The notes below the pieces were generated by a model that saw only the letters and a program-made list of their open reading frames with translations, made no database searches and was not told the origin of the DNA. Source: DASUXA01 sp036378155 (lineage in GTDB: Bacteria; Actinomycetota; Actinomycetes; Mycobacteriales; Micromonosporaceae). Taken from it: 34,094 nt of DNA. Position numbers and translations under genes: made by a program. Shown one piece after another: positions 16,893-23,966 of the stretch (position 1 is the stretch's first letter; each line of letters starts with the position of its first letter). The stretch spans positions 1 to 34,094 of the forward strand of contig DASUXA010000005.1 of NCBI GenBank assembly GCA_036378155.1, given 5' to 3'.

Positions 16893-18208
16893 CCAGGTCA
16901 CTGCCCGCGCTCGGGCCGAACCGCCAACTGACCCTGCCCGAGCAGCGGGAGCGGACGCTGGCGTCCGGGCTCACCGTGATCGCCATCCGGCGTTCCGCGA
17001 TCCCGCTGGTCGAGGTGCGGCTGCGTGTCCCGTTCGCGCGGGCCGACCTGGCGGGCACGTCGCTGCTCACCCAGACGCTGTTCTCGGGTACCGAGGACAT
17101 GTCGAACACCGAGATCGCGGCGACCCTGCAGTCGCTCGGCGCGGCGCTGTCCGCGGGCGCCGACCCGGACCGGCTGTTGATCTCCGGTAACGCGCTGGTG
17201 GCGGGGCTGGAGCGGCTGCTCGAGGTGCTCGCCGACGTGCTCAACGGCGCGACGTACCCGTCCGACGAGGTCGCCACCGAACGCGACCGCCTGGTCGATC
17301 GGATCCAGGTCGCCCGTACCCAGCCCGCCCACCTGGCGAGGGTGGCGCTGCTGCGTCGGATGTACGACGAGCACCCGTACGCGGTACAGACGCCGGAGCC
17401 GGAGGACGTCAAGGAGGTGGCGCCCGAGGCGCTGCGCGACCTGCACCGGGAGCGGATCCACCCGGCGGGCGCGACCCTGGTGCTGGTCGGCGACCTCGAT
17501 CCGGACGCCGCGATCGACGTCGCGGAGCGGACGCTGTCCGGGTGGACCGGCGGCGGGAAGCCGGTCGAGTTGCCGCCCACTCCGCCGCTGCGACCCGGTC
17601 CGTTGACCCTGGTCGACCGTCCCGGCGCGGTGCAGTCGTCGCTGCGGATCGCCCAGCCGGCGGTGGGCCGCACCCATCCGGACCACGCCGCCCTGCAACT
17701 GACCAACCTGATCTTCGGCGGTTACTTCTCGTCGCGATGGGTGGAGAACATCCGCGAGGACAAGGGGTACACCTACGGTCCGCATTCGCTGATCGAGCAC
17801 TCGGTCGCAGGATCGGCCCTGGTCATGGGTGCCGAGGTGGCGACCGAGGTGACCGCTCCCGCGTTGCTGGAGACGTGGTACGAGCTGGGTCGGCTGGCGA
17901 GCGTCCCACCTGGTCAGGACGAGTTGGAGCAGGCTCGGCAGTACGCCCTGGGCACGCTGCTGCTCGGTGTCTCGACGCAGGCTGGTCTGGCGACGCTGGC
18001 CAGCACGTACGCGGGATTCGGGCTGCGCCTGTCGCACCTGGCACAGCACGCCGAACGGATGGCGGCGGTCACGTTGGACGAGGTGGCGGCGACCGCGGCG
18101 AAATATCTGGCGCCGGCGAAGGGCATCGCGGTGGTGCTCGGCGACGCGGATCGGGTCGAGTCGTCGGTAGCCGCGCTGACCGAGGTGAACCGGGTTCCCG
18201 CGTCGTGA
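16889..18208 (+). CDS. M16-family protein, non-catalytic subunit
   Basis: The 439-residue protein has the two-domain M16 fold, but the zinc-site region reads ADLAGTSLLTQTLFSGTED where the HxxEH helix would be, so it cannot bind the catalytic zinc. It keeps the substrate-binding Arg/Tyr motif of the C-terminal domain (NIREDKGYTYGPHS, about residue 288-301), which in bacterial M16B pairs is supplied by the partner subunit. It therefore probably completes the active peptidase with the upstream gene product. The ATG overlaps that gene's stop, and its own stop overlaps nudC (GTGA), giving a tightly coupled three-gene operon. Its natural substrate is unknown. Confidence 0.92.
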   Translation: MTRSLPALGPNRQLTLPEQRERTLASGLTVIAIRRSAIPLVEVRLRVPFARADLAGTSLLTQTLFSGTEDMSNTEIAATLQSLGAALSAGADPDRLLISGNALVAGLERLLEVLADVLNGATYPSDEVATERDRLVDRIQVARTQPAHLARVALLRRMYDEHPYAVQTPEPEDVKEVAPEALRDLHRERIHPAGATLVLVGDLDPDAAIDVAERTLSGWTGGGKPVELPPTPPLRPGPLTLVDRPGAVQSSLRIAQPAVGRTHPDHAALQLTNLIFGGYFSSRWVENIREDKGYTYGPHSLIEHSVAGSALVMGAEVATEVTAPALLETWYELGRLASVPPGQDELEQARQYALGTLLLGVSTQAGLATLASTYAGFGLRLSHLAQHAERMAAVTLDEVAATAAKYLAPAKGIAVVLGDADRVESSVAALTEVNRVPAS

Positions 18209-19104
18209 CCGAGGCGCTGCCACCGCTGGCGAGGAGCGCGCTGCATCGCCGCGCGCACCTGCGCGGCGACGAGGAGTGGCTGGCGCGTGCCTGGGAGCGC
18301 TCGCGGGTGCTGGTGGTCGAACGCGACCAGTCGCTGGTGCGCGCCGACGGGCGGTTGCTGCTGCTCGACCCGGCGGACGCGCCGGACGGCGACCGGTACT
18401 TCCTCGGCGAGGATTCCGACGGTGTGCCGTACTTCGCGGTGTCGGCGCCGCTGCCCGGCAATCCCGGCGCCGAGCGCGCCAGCCTGCGCGACGTCGGCCA
18501 CGCCCTGTCCGATCTGGACGCGGGGCTGCTCATCACGGCTGTGTCGCTGGCGAACTGGCACGCCCGGCACGGGTACTCGCCGCACGACGGTTCGCCGACG
18601 ATCGTGACGCAGGGCGGTTGGGTGCGCGGCTCCGCCGACGGCACGCAGCATTTCCCACGTACCGATCCGGCGGTGATCGTGCTGGTCCACGACGGAGTGC
18701 CGGGCGAGGCGGGGCGTTGTCTGCTGGGGCACAACGCATCCTGGACGCGTCCGGGTTGGGCGAGGCGGTACTCGTGCCTCGCCGGGTTCGTTGAGCCCGG
18801 CGAGTCCGCCGAGGCGGCGGTGGTCCGCGAGGTGGAGGAGGAGGTCGGGGTACGGGTCAGTCGACTGCGCTACGTGGCGAGTCAGGCGTGGCCGTACCCG
18901 GGGTCGCTGATGCTCGGCTTCACCGCGGTCGCCGACCCGGAGCGCCCGGTACAGGTCGACCGCGAGGAGATCGCCGATGCGCAGTGGTTCACGCGTACCG
19001 AGGTCCGCGCGGTCATCGAGGGCGGCGACGATTCGATCGGGCTGCCGATGCCGGCGTCGATCGCGCACTACCTGATCGTCTCCTGGCTGGGCGGCGACGC
19101 CTGA
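18205..19104 (+). CDS. nudC: NAD+ diphosphatase NudC (Nudix hydrolase)
   Basis: NudC hydrolyses NAD(H) to NMN(H) and AMP, and family members also remove NAD caps from RNA. The 299-residue protein has an N-terminal beta domain, then HFPRTDPAVIVLVHDG and a full Nudix box (G194-FVEPGE-x-REVEEEVG). The NudC-specific motif is present as SQAWPYPGS (SQPWPFPxS in the family). The four zinc-ribbon cysteines of the E. coli enzyme are absent: the region reads NWHARHGYSPHDGSP and GWVRGSADGTQHFPR. As I remember it, mycobacterial NudC also lacks them, so this looks like a lineage trait rather than damage. The GTG overlaps the upstream M16 stop by four bases. The gene ends before a shared hairpin facing mycoredoxin. 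Confidence 0.92.
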   Translation: MTEALPPLARSALHRRAHLRGDEEWLARAWERSRVLVVERDQSLVRADGRLLLLDPADAPDGDRYFLGEDSDGVPYFAVSAPLPGNPGAERASLRDVGHALSDLDAGLLITAVSLANWHARHGYSPHDGSPTIVTQGGWVRGSADGTQHFPRTDPAVIVLVHDGVPGEAGRCLLGHNASWTRPGWARRYSCLAGFVEPGESAEAAVVREVEEEVGVRVSRLRYVASQAWPYPGSLMLGFTAVADPERPVQVDREEIADAQWFTRTEVRAVIEGGDDSIGLPMPASIAHYLIVSWLGGDA

Positions 19105-19198
19105 TCGTCGAGTCGTCCGGCGCTCGGTCCCGCCCTCGGTCCCGGCCCGCGCCGCCCCGCGCCGCGCGGTCCCGCCCTGACGTTCAGCCGGGCGGATA

Positions 19199-19239
19199 CG
19201 CCGGTGGGCCGGTGCGCCACGCGCCCCGGCCCACCGGCG
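19199..19239. terminator. Bidirectional hairpin terminator between nudC and mycoredoxin
   Basis: A 14-bp perfect stem (19199-19212 with 19226-19239; core CCGGTGGGCCGG / CCGGCCCACCGG) encloses a 13-base loop. It lies between two convergent genes and should stop transcription from both sides. Confidence 0.75.
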
Positions 19240-19257
19240 AACAACCGACCACCCGGC

Positions 19258-19497
19258 TCAGGCAGCGATCTTGAGCTGCTCCTTGACCTGGTTGATCGTC
19301 GGGTTGGTCAGCGCGGTACCGTCGGGAAAGCGCACCGTCGGCACCGTCTGGTTTCCGCCGTTGACGCTCATCACGAACTCGGCCGCGGCCGGGTCCTCCT
19401 CGATGTTGATCTCGACGTACTCGATGCCTTCGCGATCGAGCTGACTCTTCAACCGACGGCAGTAACCACACCAGGTGGTCGAGTACATGGTCAGCAT
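19258..19497 (-). CDS. mrx1: Mycoredoxin 1 (glutaredoxin-like, CGYC)
   Basis: Mycoredoxin reduces mycothiol mixed disulfides in actinobacteria. The 79-residue protein is a complete thioredoxin fold with the CxxC site C10-G-Y-C13 after MLTMYSTTW, the cis-proline TVP motif at about 52-54, and the GGNQTVPTVRFPDGT segment of this family. A strong GGAGG ribosome site lies seven bases before the ATG at 19497. It is divergent from uvrD2 with an 80-bp gap, and converges on nudC. The same neighbours (nudC, mrx1, uvrD2, whiB7) occur in mycobacteria. This supports the name. Confidence 0.94.
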   Translation of the reverse strand: MLTMYSTTWCGYCRRLKSQLDREGIEYVEINIEEDPAAAEFVMSVNGGNQTVPTVRFPDGTALTNPTINQVKEQLKIAA

Positions 19498-19577
19498 TCG
19501 GCAACCTCCGAGGGGAATGTCTCGCCCGGGCGGGCTATGACGGGCAACGTCCTACCGCGCTGCCATGATGCCTAGCT

Positions 19578-21821
19578 GTGGGGGAAAACTCATACGGGGC
19601 CGCCGCACCGGCGGCGCGGGTGTTGGCGGGGCTGGACGACGAGCAACGCTCGGCGGTGACCGCTCCGGCGGGACCGGTCTGCATCCTCGCCGGCGCGGGC
19701 ACCGGCAAGACCCGGGCGATCACGCACCGCATCGCGTACCGCGCGCTGACCGGCGAGGTCCATCCCCGGCATGTGCTCGCGGTGACGTTCACCGCGCGGG
19801 CCGCGGCCCAGATGCGCGAGCGGCTCGCCGCGCTGGGCGTCACCGGGGTTTCCGCCCGCACCTTCCACGCCGCCGCGCTGCGTCAGGTGCGGTACTTCGC
19901 GCCCCGGCTGCTGTCCGGGCGGGACCTGCCCGAGGTGGTGGAGAGCAAGGCGAGGTTGATCACTCTCGCCGCCAACCGGGTCGGGCTGCGCGCCGACCGG
20001 ACCGCCGCGCGCGACCTCGCCGGAGAGATCGAGTGGGCGAAGTCGTCGCTGGTCGAGCCCGGGGACTACGCGGTCGCCGCGGCGAAGGCGGCGCGGGACG
20101 CGCCGTACGAGCCGGCGAAGGTGGCCGAGGTGTACCTGGCGTACGAGCAGGTCAAGCGAGCCAGCGGTGTGATCGACTTCGAGGATCTGCTGCGTGCCGC
20201 CGTGTGGGCGATCGAGGAGCATCCGGACGTCGCGGAACAGGTCCGCGCGCAGTACCGGCACTTCGTCGTCGACGAGTACCAGGATGTCAACCCGGTCCAG
20301 CAGCGGCTGCTGGACGCGTGGCTGGGCGAGCGCGCCGACCTGACGGTGGTCGGCGACGCGAGCCAGACCATCTATTCGTTCACCGGGGCGTCCTCGGCGT
20401 ACCTGCTCGACTTTCCACGTCGGTACCGGGGTGCGGTCGTGGTCCGCCTGGTTCGTGACTACCGGTCGACGCCGCAGGTGGTCGGGCTCGCGAACGCGAT
20501 CATCCGACAGGCGCGCGGCGAGGAGGCGCGGCTGCGCCTGGAACTGGTGGGGCAACGCCCGTCCGGTCCGGAGCCGGAGATCCGGTCGTTCCCGGATGAG
20601 CCGGCGGAAGCGGCGGCGGTCGCCGCGCGGTGCGCGGAACTGATCGCCGCCGGCACCCCGGCGCACCAGATCGCGGTCCTGTTCCGTACCAACGCCCAGT
20701 CGCAGGCCTATGAGGAGGCGCTGGCCGAGGCGCACGTGCCGTACGTGGTCCAGGGCGCGGAGCGGTTCTTCGAGCGCGCCGAGGTACGCCAGGCGATGGT
20801 CGCGCTGCGTGCCGCCGCCGCTTCGACGCCCGCGGATACCCCGCTGGTCGAGGCGGTGGTCGCCGCCCTGGAAGCGGTCGGGTGGCGACCCGATCAGCCG
20901 CCCGCCGGCGGCGCGGCACGGGAACGCTGGGAGGCGCTCGCCGCGTTGGTCGGGCTGGCCGAGGAGTTCGCGGCGGGGTCGGGGGGCGCCGGTCCGGTCG
21001 GGGCGTCGCCGGACGCCGACGCCGGTCCGGTCGGGGCGTCGCCCGACGGCGACGCTGGTCCGGTCGGGGCGTCGCCGGACAACGACGCGCAGGCGCGGGA
21101 TCTTGCCGGGTTCAGCGCCGAACTGCGTCGCCGGGCGGCTGTCCAGCACGCGCCGACCGTCGACGGTGTCACCCTCGCGTCGCTGCACGCCGCGAAGGGA
21201 CTGGAGTGGGACGCCGTGTTCGTGGTGGGGCTCGCCGAGGGCACGCTGCCGACGACGTACGCGCGCACCCCGGATGCCGTGGAGGAGGAGCGGCGACTGC
21301 TGTACGTCGGGATCACCCGCGCCCGGCAGTGGCTGTGGCTGTCGTACGCGCTGGCGCGCTCCCCGGGTGGTCGGCAGCGTCGGCCCAGCCGTTTCCTGCC
21401 GGTACAGCACGATGACCGCGCCGCCCCGGCACGCCGCGCCGGGCGTACCGGGCGTCCGGCGGGGGACGGCACTCGCCGGCGCACCGTCGCCTCGTGTCGC
21501 GTCTGCGGCGCGACGCTGCTGTCGGGCGCCGAACGCAAGTTGGGACGCTGTACCGAATGCCCGTCGGACATCGACGAGGAGTTGTTCGAGCGGCTGCGCG
21601 TCTGGCGTGCCCGGACCGCGAACGCGCAGAACGTACCGGCCTATGTGGTGTTCACGGACGCCACGCTCACCGCGCTCGCCGAACGCAAGCCCGCGCAGCG
21701 CTCCGAACTGATCGACATCGCTGGGATCGGCCCCCGCAAGCTGGCGATGTACGGCGATGCGGTGCTCGCTCTGGTGGCCGGCGCGGCGGTCGACGACGTG
21801 CCTGAAGAAACTTCCTTGTAG
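19578..21821 (+). CDS. uvrD2: UvrD2-type DNA helicase with tetracysteine motif and HRDC domain
   Basis: This is a superfamily 1 3'-5' helicase for DNA repair, 747 residues long. The motor motifs are all present: LAGAGTGKTRAI (Lys44), VTFTARAAAQM, VVDEYQDVNPVQQ, VGDASQTIYSFTGAS, LVRDYRSTPQ, LASLHAAKGLEWD and EERRLLYVGITRARQW. C640/C643 and C658/C661 form the CxxC-x14-CxxC zinc motif typical of UvrD2, followed by an HRDC domain (about 670-740, ending IDIAGIGPRKLAMYGDAVL). A three-copy 11-residue repeat is inserted at 471-503. The GTG at 19578 is the only start that gives the usual LDDEQRSAV opening; a CATGAT -10-like box lies eight bases before it. The whiB7 promoter begins within ten bases after the stop. 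Confidence 0.94.
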   Translation: MGENSYGAAAPAARVLAGLDDEQRSAVTAPAGPVCILAGAGTGKTRAITHRIAYRALTGEVHPRHVLAVTFTARAAAQMRERLAALGVTGVSARTFHAAALRQVRYFAPRLLSGRDLPEVVESKARLITLAANRVGLRADRTAARDLAGEIEWAKSSLVEPGDYAVAAAKAARDAPYEPAKVAEVYLAYEQVKRASGVIDFEDLLRAAVWAIEEHPDVAEQVRAQYRHFVVDEYQDVNPVQQRLLDAWLGERADLTVVGDASQTIYSFTGASSAYLLDFPRRYRGAVVVRLVRDYRSTPQVVGLANAIIRQARGEEARLRLELVGQRPSGPEPEIRSFPDEPAEAAAVAARCAELIAAGTPAHQIAVLFRTNAQSQAYEEALAEAHVPYVVQGAERFFERAEVRQAMVALRAAAASTPADTPLVEAVVAALEAVGWRPDQPPAGGAARERWEALAALVGLAEEFAAGSGGAGPVGASPDADAGPVGASPDGDAGPVGASPDNDAQARDLAGFSAELRRRAAVQHAPTVDGVTLASLHAAKGLEWDAVFVVGLAEGTLPTTYARTPDAVEEERRLLYVGITRARQWLWLSYALARSPGGRQRRPSRFLPVQHDDRAAPARRAGRTGRPAGDGTRRRTVASCRVCGATLLSGAERKLGRCTECPSDIDEELFERLRVWRARTANAQNVPAYVVFTDATLTALAERKPAQRSELIDIAGIGPRKLAMYGDAVLALVAGAAVDDVPEETSL
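20988..21086 (+). repeat. Three tandem 33-bp repeats inside uvrD2
   Basis: Units at 20988-21020, 21021-21053 and 21054-21086 differ by a few bases and encode AGPVGASPD-x-D three times with A, G or N at the variable position. The reading frame is preserved. Confidence 0.92.
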
Positions 21822-21828
21822 TTCTCGC

Positions 21829-21867
21829 TAAATTCGTTTGCCCCCGGCACGAGCGCCGGCATAGCCT
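21829..21867 (+). promoter_or_regulatory. whiB7 promoter with WhiB7-type AT element
   Basis: TAAATT (21829-21834) is an isolated AT-rich element. It is three bases upstream of a -35-like TTGCCC (21838-21843), followed by an 18-bp spacer and a -10 box TAGCCT (21862-21867). WhiB7 is known to bind, with the housekeeping sigma factor, an AT-rich site about three bases upstream of the -35 of its targets, including its own gene. The expected transcription start is near 21874, leaving a leader of about 520 bases. Confidence 0.72.
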
Positions 21868-21954
21868 GCTCACACGCGTTGCGGCAGCCGGCATGGCTGG
21901 GCGTGGTCGCGGCGTGTCCATTCGAGTGACGAGAGCAGGCAGGAGGTGGCGACG

Positions 21955-22275
21955 ATGAAGCTCTTCATCAAAGAGCGACCGTCGGCGCTGATTCGTGCCT
22001 GCGCTCTGGTGCCCACTGCCGCCCTGGCCCACGTCGACATCGTGGGCCGTCCGGCTGCTCTGGGCGCGTCGGTCGAAGGTCTTTCGGTGGGGGCGAATCT
22101 CCTGTCGGTAGGCGTATCGGCTGAGCAGCAGCAGTCCGTTCAGGTCCAGGTCGTGCGGACCGTCGATGCCTACGGCATCGACGGAACCCAGGTCAAGGGC
22201 GCCGGAATGGTCGACACGCTCGCCGACACGGGCGTTGCGGCCAGCGGTGTTCCACCTCGAGGTAGACCGGTCTAG
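21955..22275 (+). CDS. Upstream ORF in the whiB7 leader (106 codons)
   Basis: A textbook AGGAGG (21941-21946) is followed by eight bases and an ATG at 21955. The ORF runs 106 codons with good high-GC codon use and ends with TAG at 22273-22275. The product begins MKLFIKERPSALIRACALVP and has no recognisable domain. The ORF ends inside the region that can fold as an antiterminator, and the whiB7 start is 118 bases further on. This fits a regulatory upstream ORF whose translation is sensed by the leader, as reported for whiB7/wblC of other actinobacteria. A GTG at 21946 in the same frame overlaps the Shine-Dalgarno and is less likely. Whether the peptide itself does anything is unknown. Confidence 0.68.
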   Translation: MKLFIKERPSALIRACALVPTAALAHVDIVGRPAALGASVEGLSVGANLLSVGVSAEQQQSVQVQVVRTVDAYGIDGTQVKGAGMVDTLADTGVAASGVPPRGRPV

Positions 22276-22299
22276 ACAGACCACCGGCTCACCTCGAGG
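22254..22299 (+). promoter_or_regulatory. Candidate antiterminator in the whiB7 leader
   Basis: The palindrome ACCTCGAGGT (22254-22263) recurs as ACCTCGAGG (22291-22299). The first copy can pair with the second over nine bases, enclosing a GGTCT/AGACC hairpin (22269-22273 with 22278-22282). The second copy includes the first four bases of the terminator's 5' arm, so the two structures exclude each other. The upstream ORF stop codon (22273-22275) lies between the copies. Confidence 0.62.
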
Positions 22300-22340
22300 C
22301 CGCGGAACCCGCACACCGGGATCCGCGGCCTCACTGTTTT
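22296..22340 (+). terminator. Intrinsic terminator in the whiB7 leader (attenuator)
   Basis: GAGGCCGCGGA (22296-22306) pairs perfectly with TCCGCGGCCTC (22322-22332). A further four-base inner stem (CCCG/CGGG) caps it, and the sequence continues ACTGTTTT (22333-22340). The T-tract is unusual in this window and marks a true intrinsic terminator placed before whiB7. Confidence 0.8.
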
Positions 22341-22393
22341 CCACCCATCGATGTGTGTGATCCACCGAGACAGAAGGAGAGGTGACCGGGGAC

Positions 22394-22828
22394 ATGAGTC
22401 TGGCGTTGGCACCGCTCGGCGCAAGCGCCGAGCTGAGTGTGGATCTGCCGTGCCGCACGTTCGACCCGGACCTGTGGTTTGCCGAGACTCCGGCGGAACT
22501 GGAACTGGCCAAGTCGCTCTGCGGGGGCTGCCCGATGCGGCTGGAGTGCCTGGCCGGTGCCGTCGAGCGGGCTGAGCCGTGGGGTGTCTGGGGCGGCGAG
22601 ATTTTCGAGCGGGGTGCCGTGGTGCCGCGGAAGCGGCCGCGTGGTCGGCCGCGGAAGGAGGACGTCGCGCGCGACGCCGTCCTGCGGGTCGAGACCGCGG
22701 CGCGGGTCGCGGCGTCGACCGGCGCTCCCGCTCGGGTCGCCGCACCGTCGGCTCCGAGCGTCGCCGACCGGGCGGCGAGCAAGGCCCGGTCGGCAGCCGA
22801 CAAGGCCACTGTCGCCACGGCGGCGTGA
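22394..22828 (+). CDS. whiB7: WhiB7 transcriptional regulator
   Basis: WhiB7 binds a [4Fe-4S] cluster, docks on the principal sigma factor and switches on intrinsic antibiotic-resistance genes. From the ATG at 22394 the protein has 144 residues. It has cluster cysteines C20, C43, C46 and C52 (LPCRTFDPDLWFA, then CGGCPMRLEC), the GVWGGE turn (64-69) and the AT-hook RPRGRPRKE (81-89), which identifies WhiB7 rather than other Wbl proteins. An alanine-rich tail of about 50 residues follows the AT-hook; M. tuberculosis WhiB7 ends near that point at 92. AAGGAG (22374-22379) favours either the GTG at 22382 or the ATG at 22394; neither spacing is ideal. Expression should be set by the autoregulatory promoter and the leader attenuator. 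Confidence 0.95.
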   Translation: MSLALAPLGASAELSVDLPCRTFDPDLWFAETPAELELAKSLCGGCPMRLECLAGAVERAEPWGVWGGEIFERGAVVPRKRPRGRPRKEDVARDAVLRVETAARVAASTGAPARVAAPSAPSVADRAASKARSAADKATVATAA

Positions 22829-22919
22829 CATGCAGATCCGTACGAACGCCAGCCGACGGCAGCGCACCGCGCAGCCGACCCGGCCCGCGATGACCGACCA
22901 CCGACCGAAGGGCACCGCC

Positions 22920-23081
22920 ATGGATATCGGCAGCGGACTACAGCTGCAACTCATGCACGAAGCGCTCAGCCGGGCCCGAATGCGTGGGCCTCAGGACGTC
23001 AGCTCTGAGGCTCACCGATCCGCCAGGATGATCGCGATCCGTGTGCGACGCGAACAGACCCGCCTGCTGGGCGGCCGCTGA
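22920..23081 (+). CDS. Small basic helical protein downstream of whiB7, function unknown
   Basis: This 53-residue ORF starts at an ATG placed seven bases after AAGGG (22908-22912). It reads as two basic amphipathic helices (SGLQLQLMHEALSRARMRGP, then SARMIAIRVRREQTRLL). It is in the same direction as whiB7, 91 bp downstream, and ends about 50 bp before a strong terminator hairpin, so it is probably the last gene of the whiB7 transcript. The frame is open further upstream, with in-frame ATGs at 22830 and 22890, but only 22920 has a good ribosome site. I do not recognise the family. Confidence 0.6.
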   Translation: MDIGSGLQLQLMHEALSRARMRGPQDVSSEAHRSARMIAIRVRREQTRLLGGR

Positions 23082-23132
23082 CAGCAACTGTTCGCCCGCC
23101 GGCCCTCTGGACGAGGGTTGGGCGGCAACCAC

Positions 23133-23166
23133 CGGGCCCCGGGCCGCGAACGCGGCCCGGGGCCCG
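23133..23166 (+). terminator. Very strong GC hairpin ending the whiB7 transcript
   Basis: CGGGCCCCGGGCCGCG (23133-23148) is followed by AA and its exact reverse complement (23151-23166). This gives a 15-bp stem with a GAAC tetraloop. No T-tract follows. Confidence 0.78.
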
Positions 23167-23323
23167 ACCCGTCAGGGCGTGATCCCTGCGCTGCCAGAAC
23201 GACCGAATCCGACACGCGACCCGCCGGGTACCCGACTCGCGCGGCAGGACCGCATGGATGAGCGTGAACGCGGTACGCGACGACACCCGAGGCGTCCGCG
23301 AACCGGTGCGCCACGATGGGGCG

Positions 23324-23848
23324 GTGCGAATCGACAAGCTCGAGGACGTGGGCCGGTACGCTGCCGTCGACGCCCACTATCCGACGGGCGGCGGGGCGCG
23401 CGCCGCCCTGGTGATCGCCGCCGATCCGACCTTCGCGACCCTCGTCGAGGAGCACGTCGTCGACGTCGCGCAGGTCGAGCCGTACCGTCCCGGCGTCTTC
23501 TTCGCCCGCGAACTGCCGGTGCTGCGCGCCGTACTCGCCGATGCCGGCGCGATCGATCTGCTGGTCGTGGACGGCTACGTACACCTCGACCCGCACGGAC
23601 GGCCAGGGCTCGGCGCGTACGCGCACGACGCCTTCGGGGTACCGGTCATCGGCGTCGCGAAGACCCCGTTCCGGACCGCTACGCACGCCGTACCGGTGGT
23701 GCGCGGCCCGGCGATCCGCCCGCTGTACGTGACCGCGGTCGGCATCGATCCCGTCGCGGCGGCGTCGCTCGTCGGCGACATGGCTGGGCGGTACCGGCTG
23801 CCGGACGCGCTGCGCCGGGTCGACGCGTTGTCACGCGGTCGGCGATAG
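23324..23848 (+). CDS. nfi: Endonuclease V (short actinobacterial form)
   Basis: Endonuclease V nicks DNA (or RNA) one base 3' to deaminated adenine (inosine). The 174-residue protein is shorter than the E. coli enzyme (about 220) but keeps the core: YAAVDAHYP (first catalytic Asp, D16), YRPGVFFARELPVLR (Glu), DLLVVDGYVHLDPHGRPGLG (second Asp) and VPVIGVAKTPF (substrate loop). The GTG at 23324 sits six bases after a CACGAT -10-like box, suggesting a leaderless start. An upstream in-frame ATG at 23258 would add 22 residues that do not resemble the family. The N-terminal helix of longer homologues is therefore missing, which may be natural for this group. The gene converges with the ABC1 kinase gene. 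Confidence 0.82.
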   Translation: MRIDKLEDVGRYAAVDAHYPTGGGARAALVIAADPTFATLVEEHVVDVAQVEPYRPGVFFARELPVLRAVLADAGAIDLLVVDGYVHLDPHGRPGLGAYAHDAFGVPVIGVAKTPFRTATHAVPVVRGPAIRPLYVTAVGIDPVAAASLVGDMAGRYRLPDALRRVDALSRGRR

Positions 23849-23860
23849 CCGCCCCGCGCC

Positions 23861-23954
23861 GGCTGCGTCAGGGTGCCGGCTCACATGTGCCGCCGGGTCC
23901 CGCAGGCTGCGTCACGTGCCGGCTCGGTGTGCGACGCCGGGTCCGCCGGCTGCG
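23861..23954 (+). repeat. Imperfect tandem repeat between endonuclease V and the ABC1 kinase gene
   Basis: A 44-bp unit (23861-23904) is followed by a 43-bp unit (23905-23947) and the first seven bases of a third. Both begin GGCTGCGTCA and share TGCCGGCTC and CGCCGGGTCC blocks. It fills most of the 118-bp convergent gap, where no clear terminator hairpin is seen. Confidence 0.7.
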
Positions 23955-23966
23955 ACCGAGCCGCAG

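Noticed and set aside
20988..21086. CRISPR-like direct repeats
   Set aside because: The 33-bp units are directly adjacent without spacers and are in frame within uvrD2.
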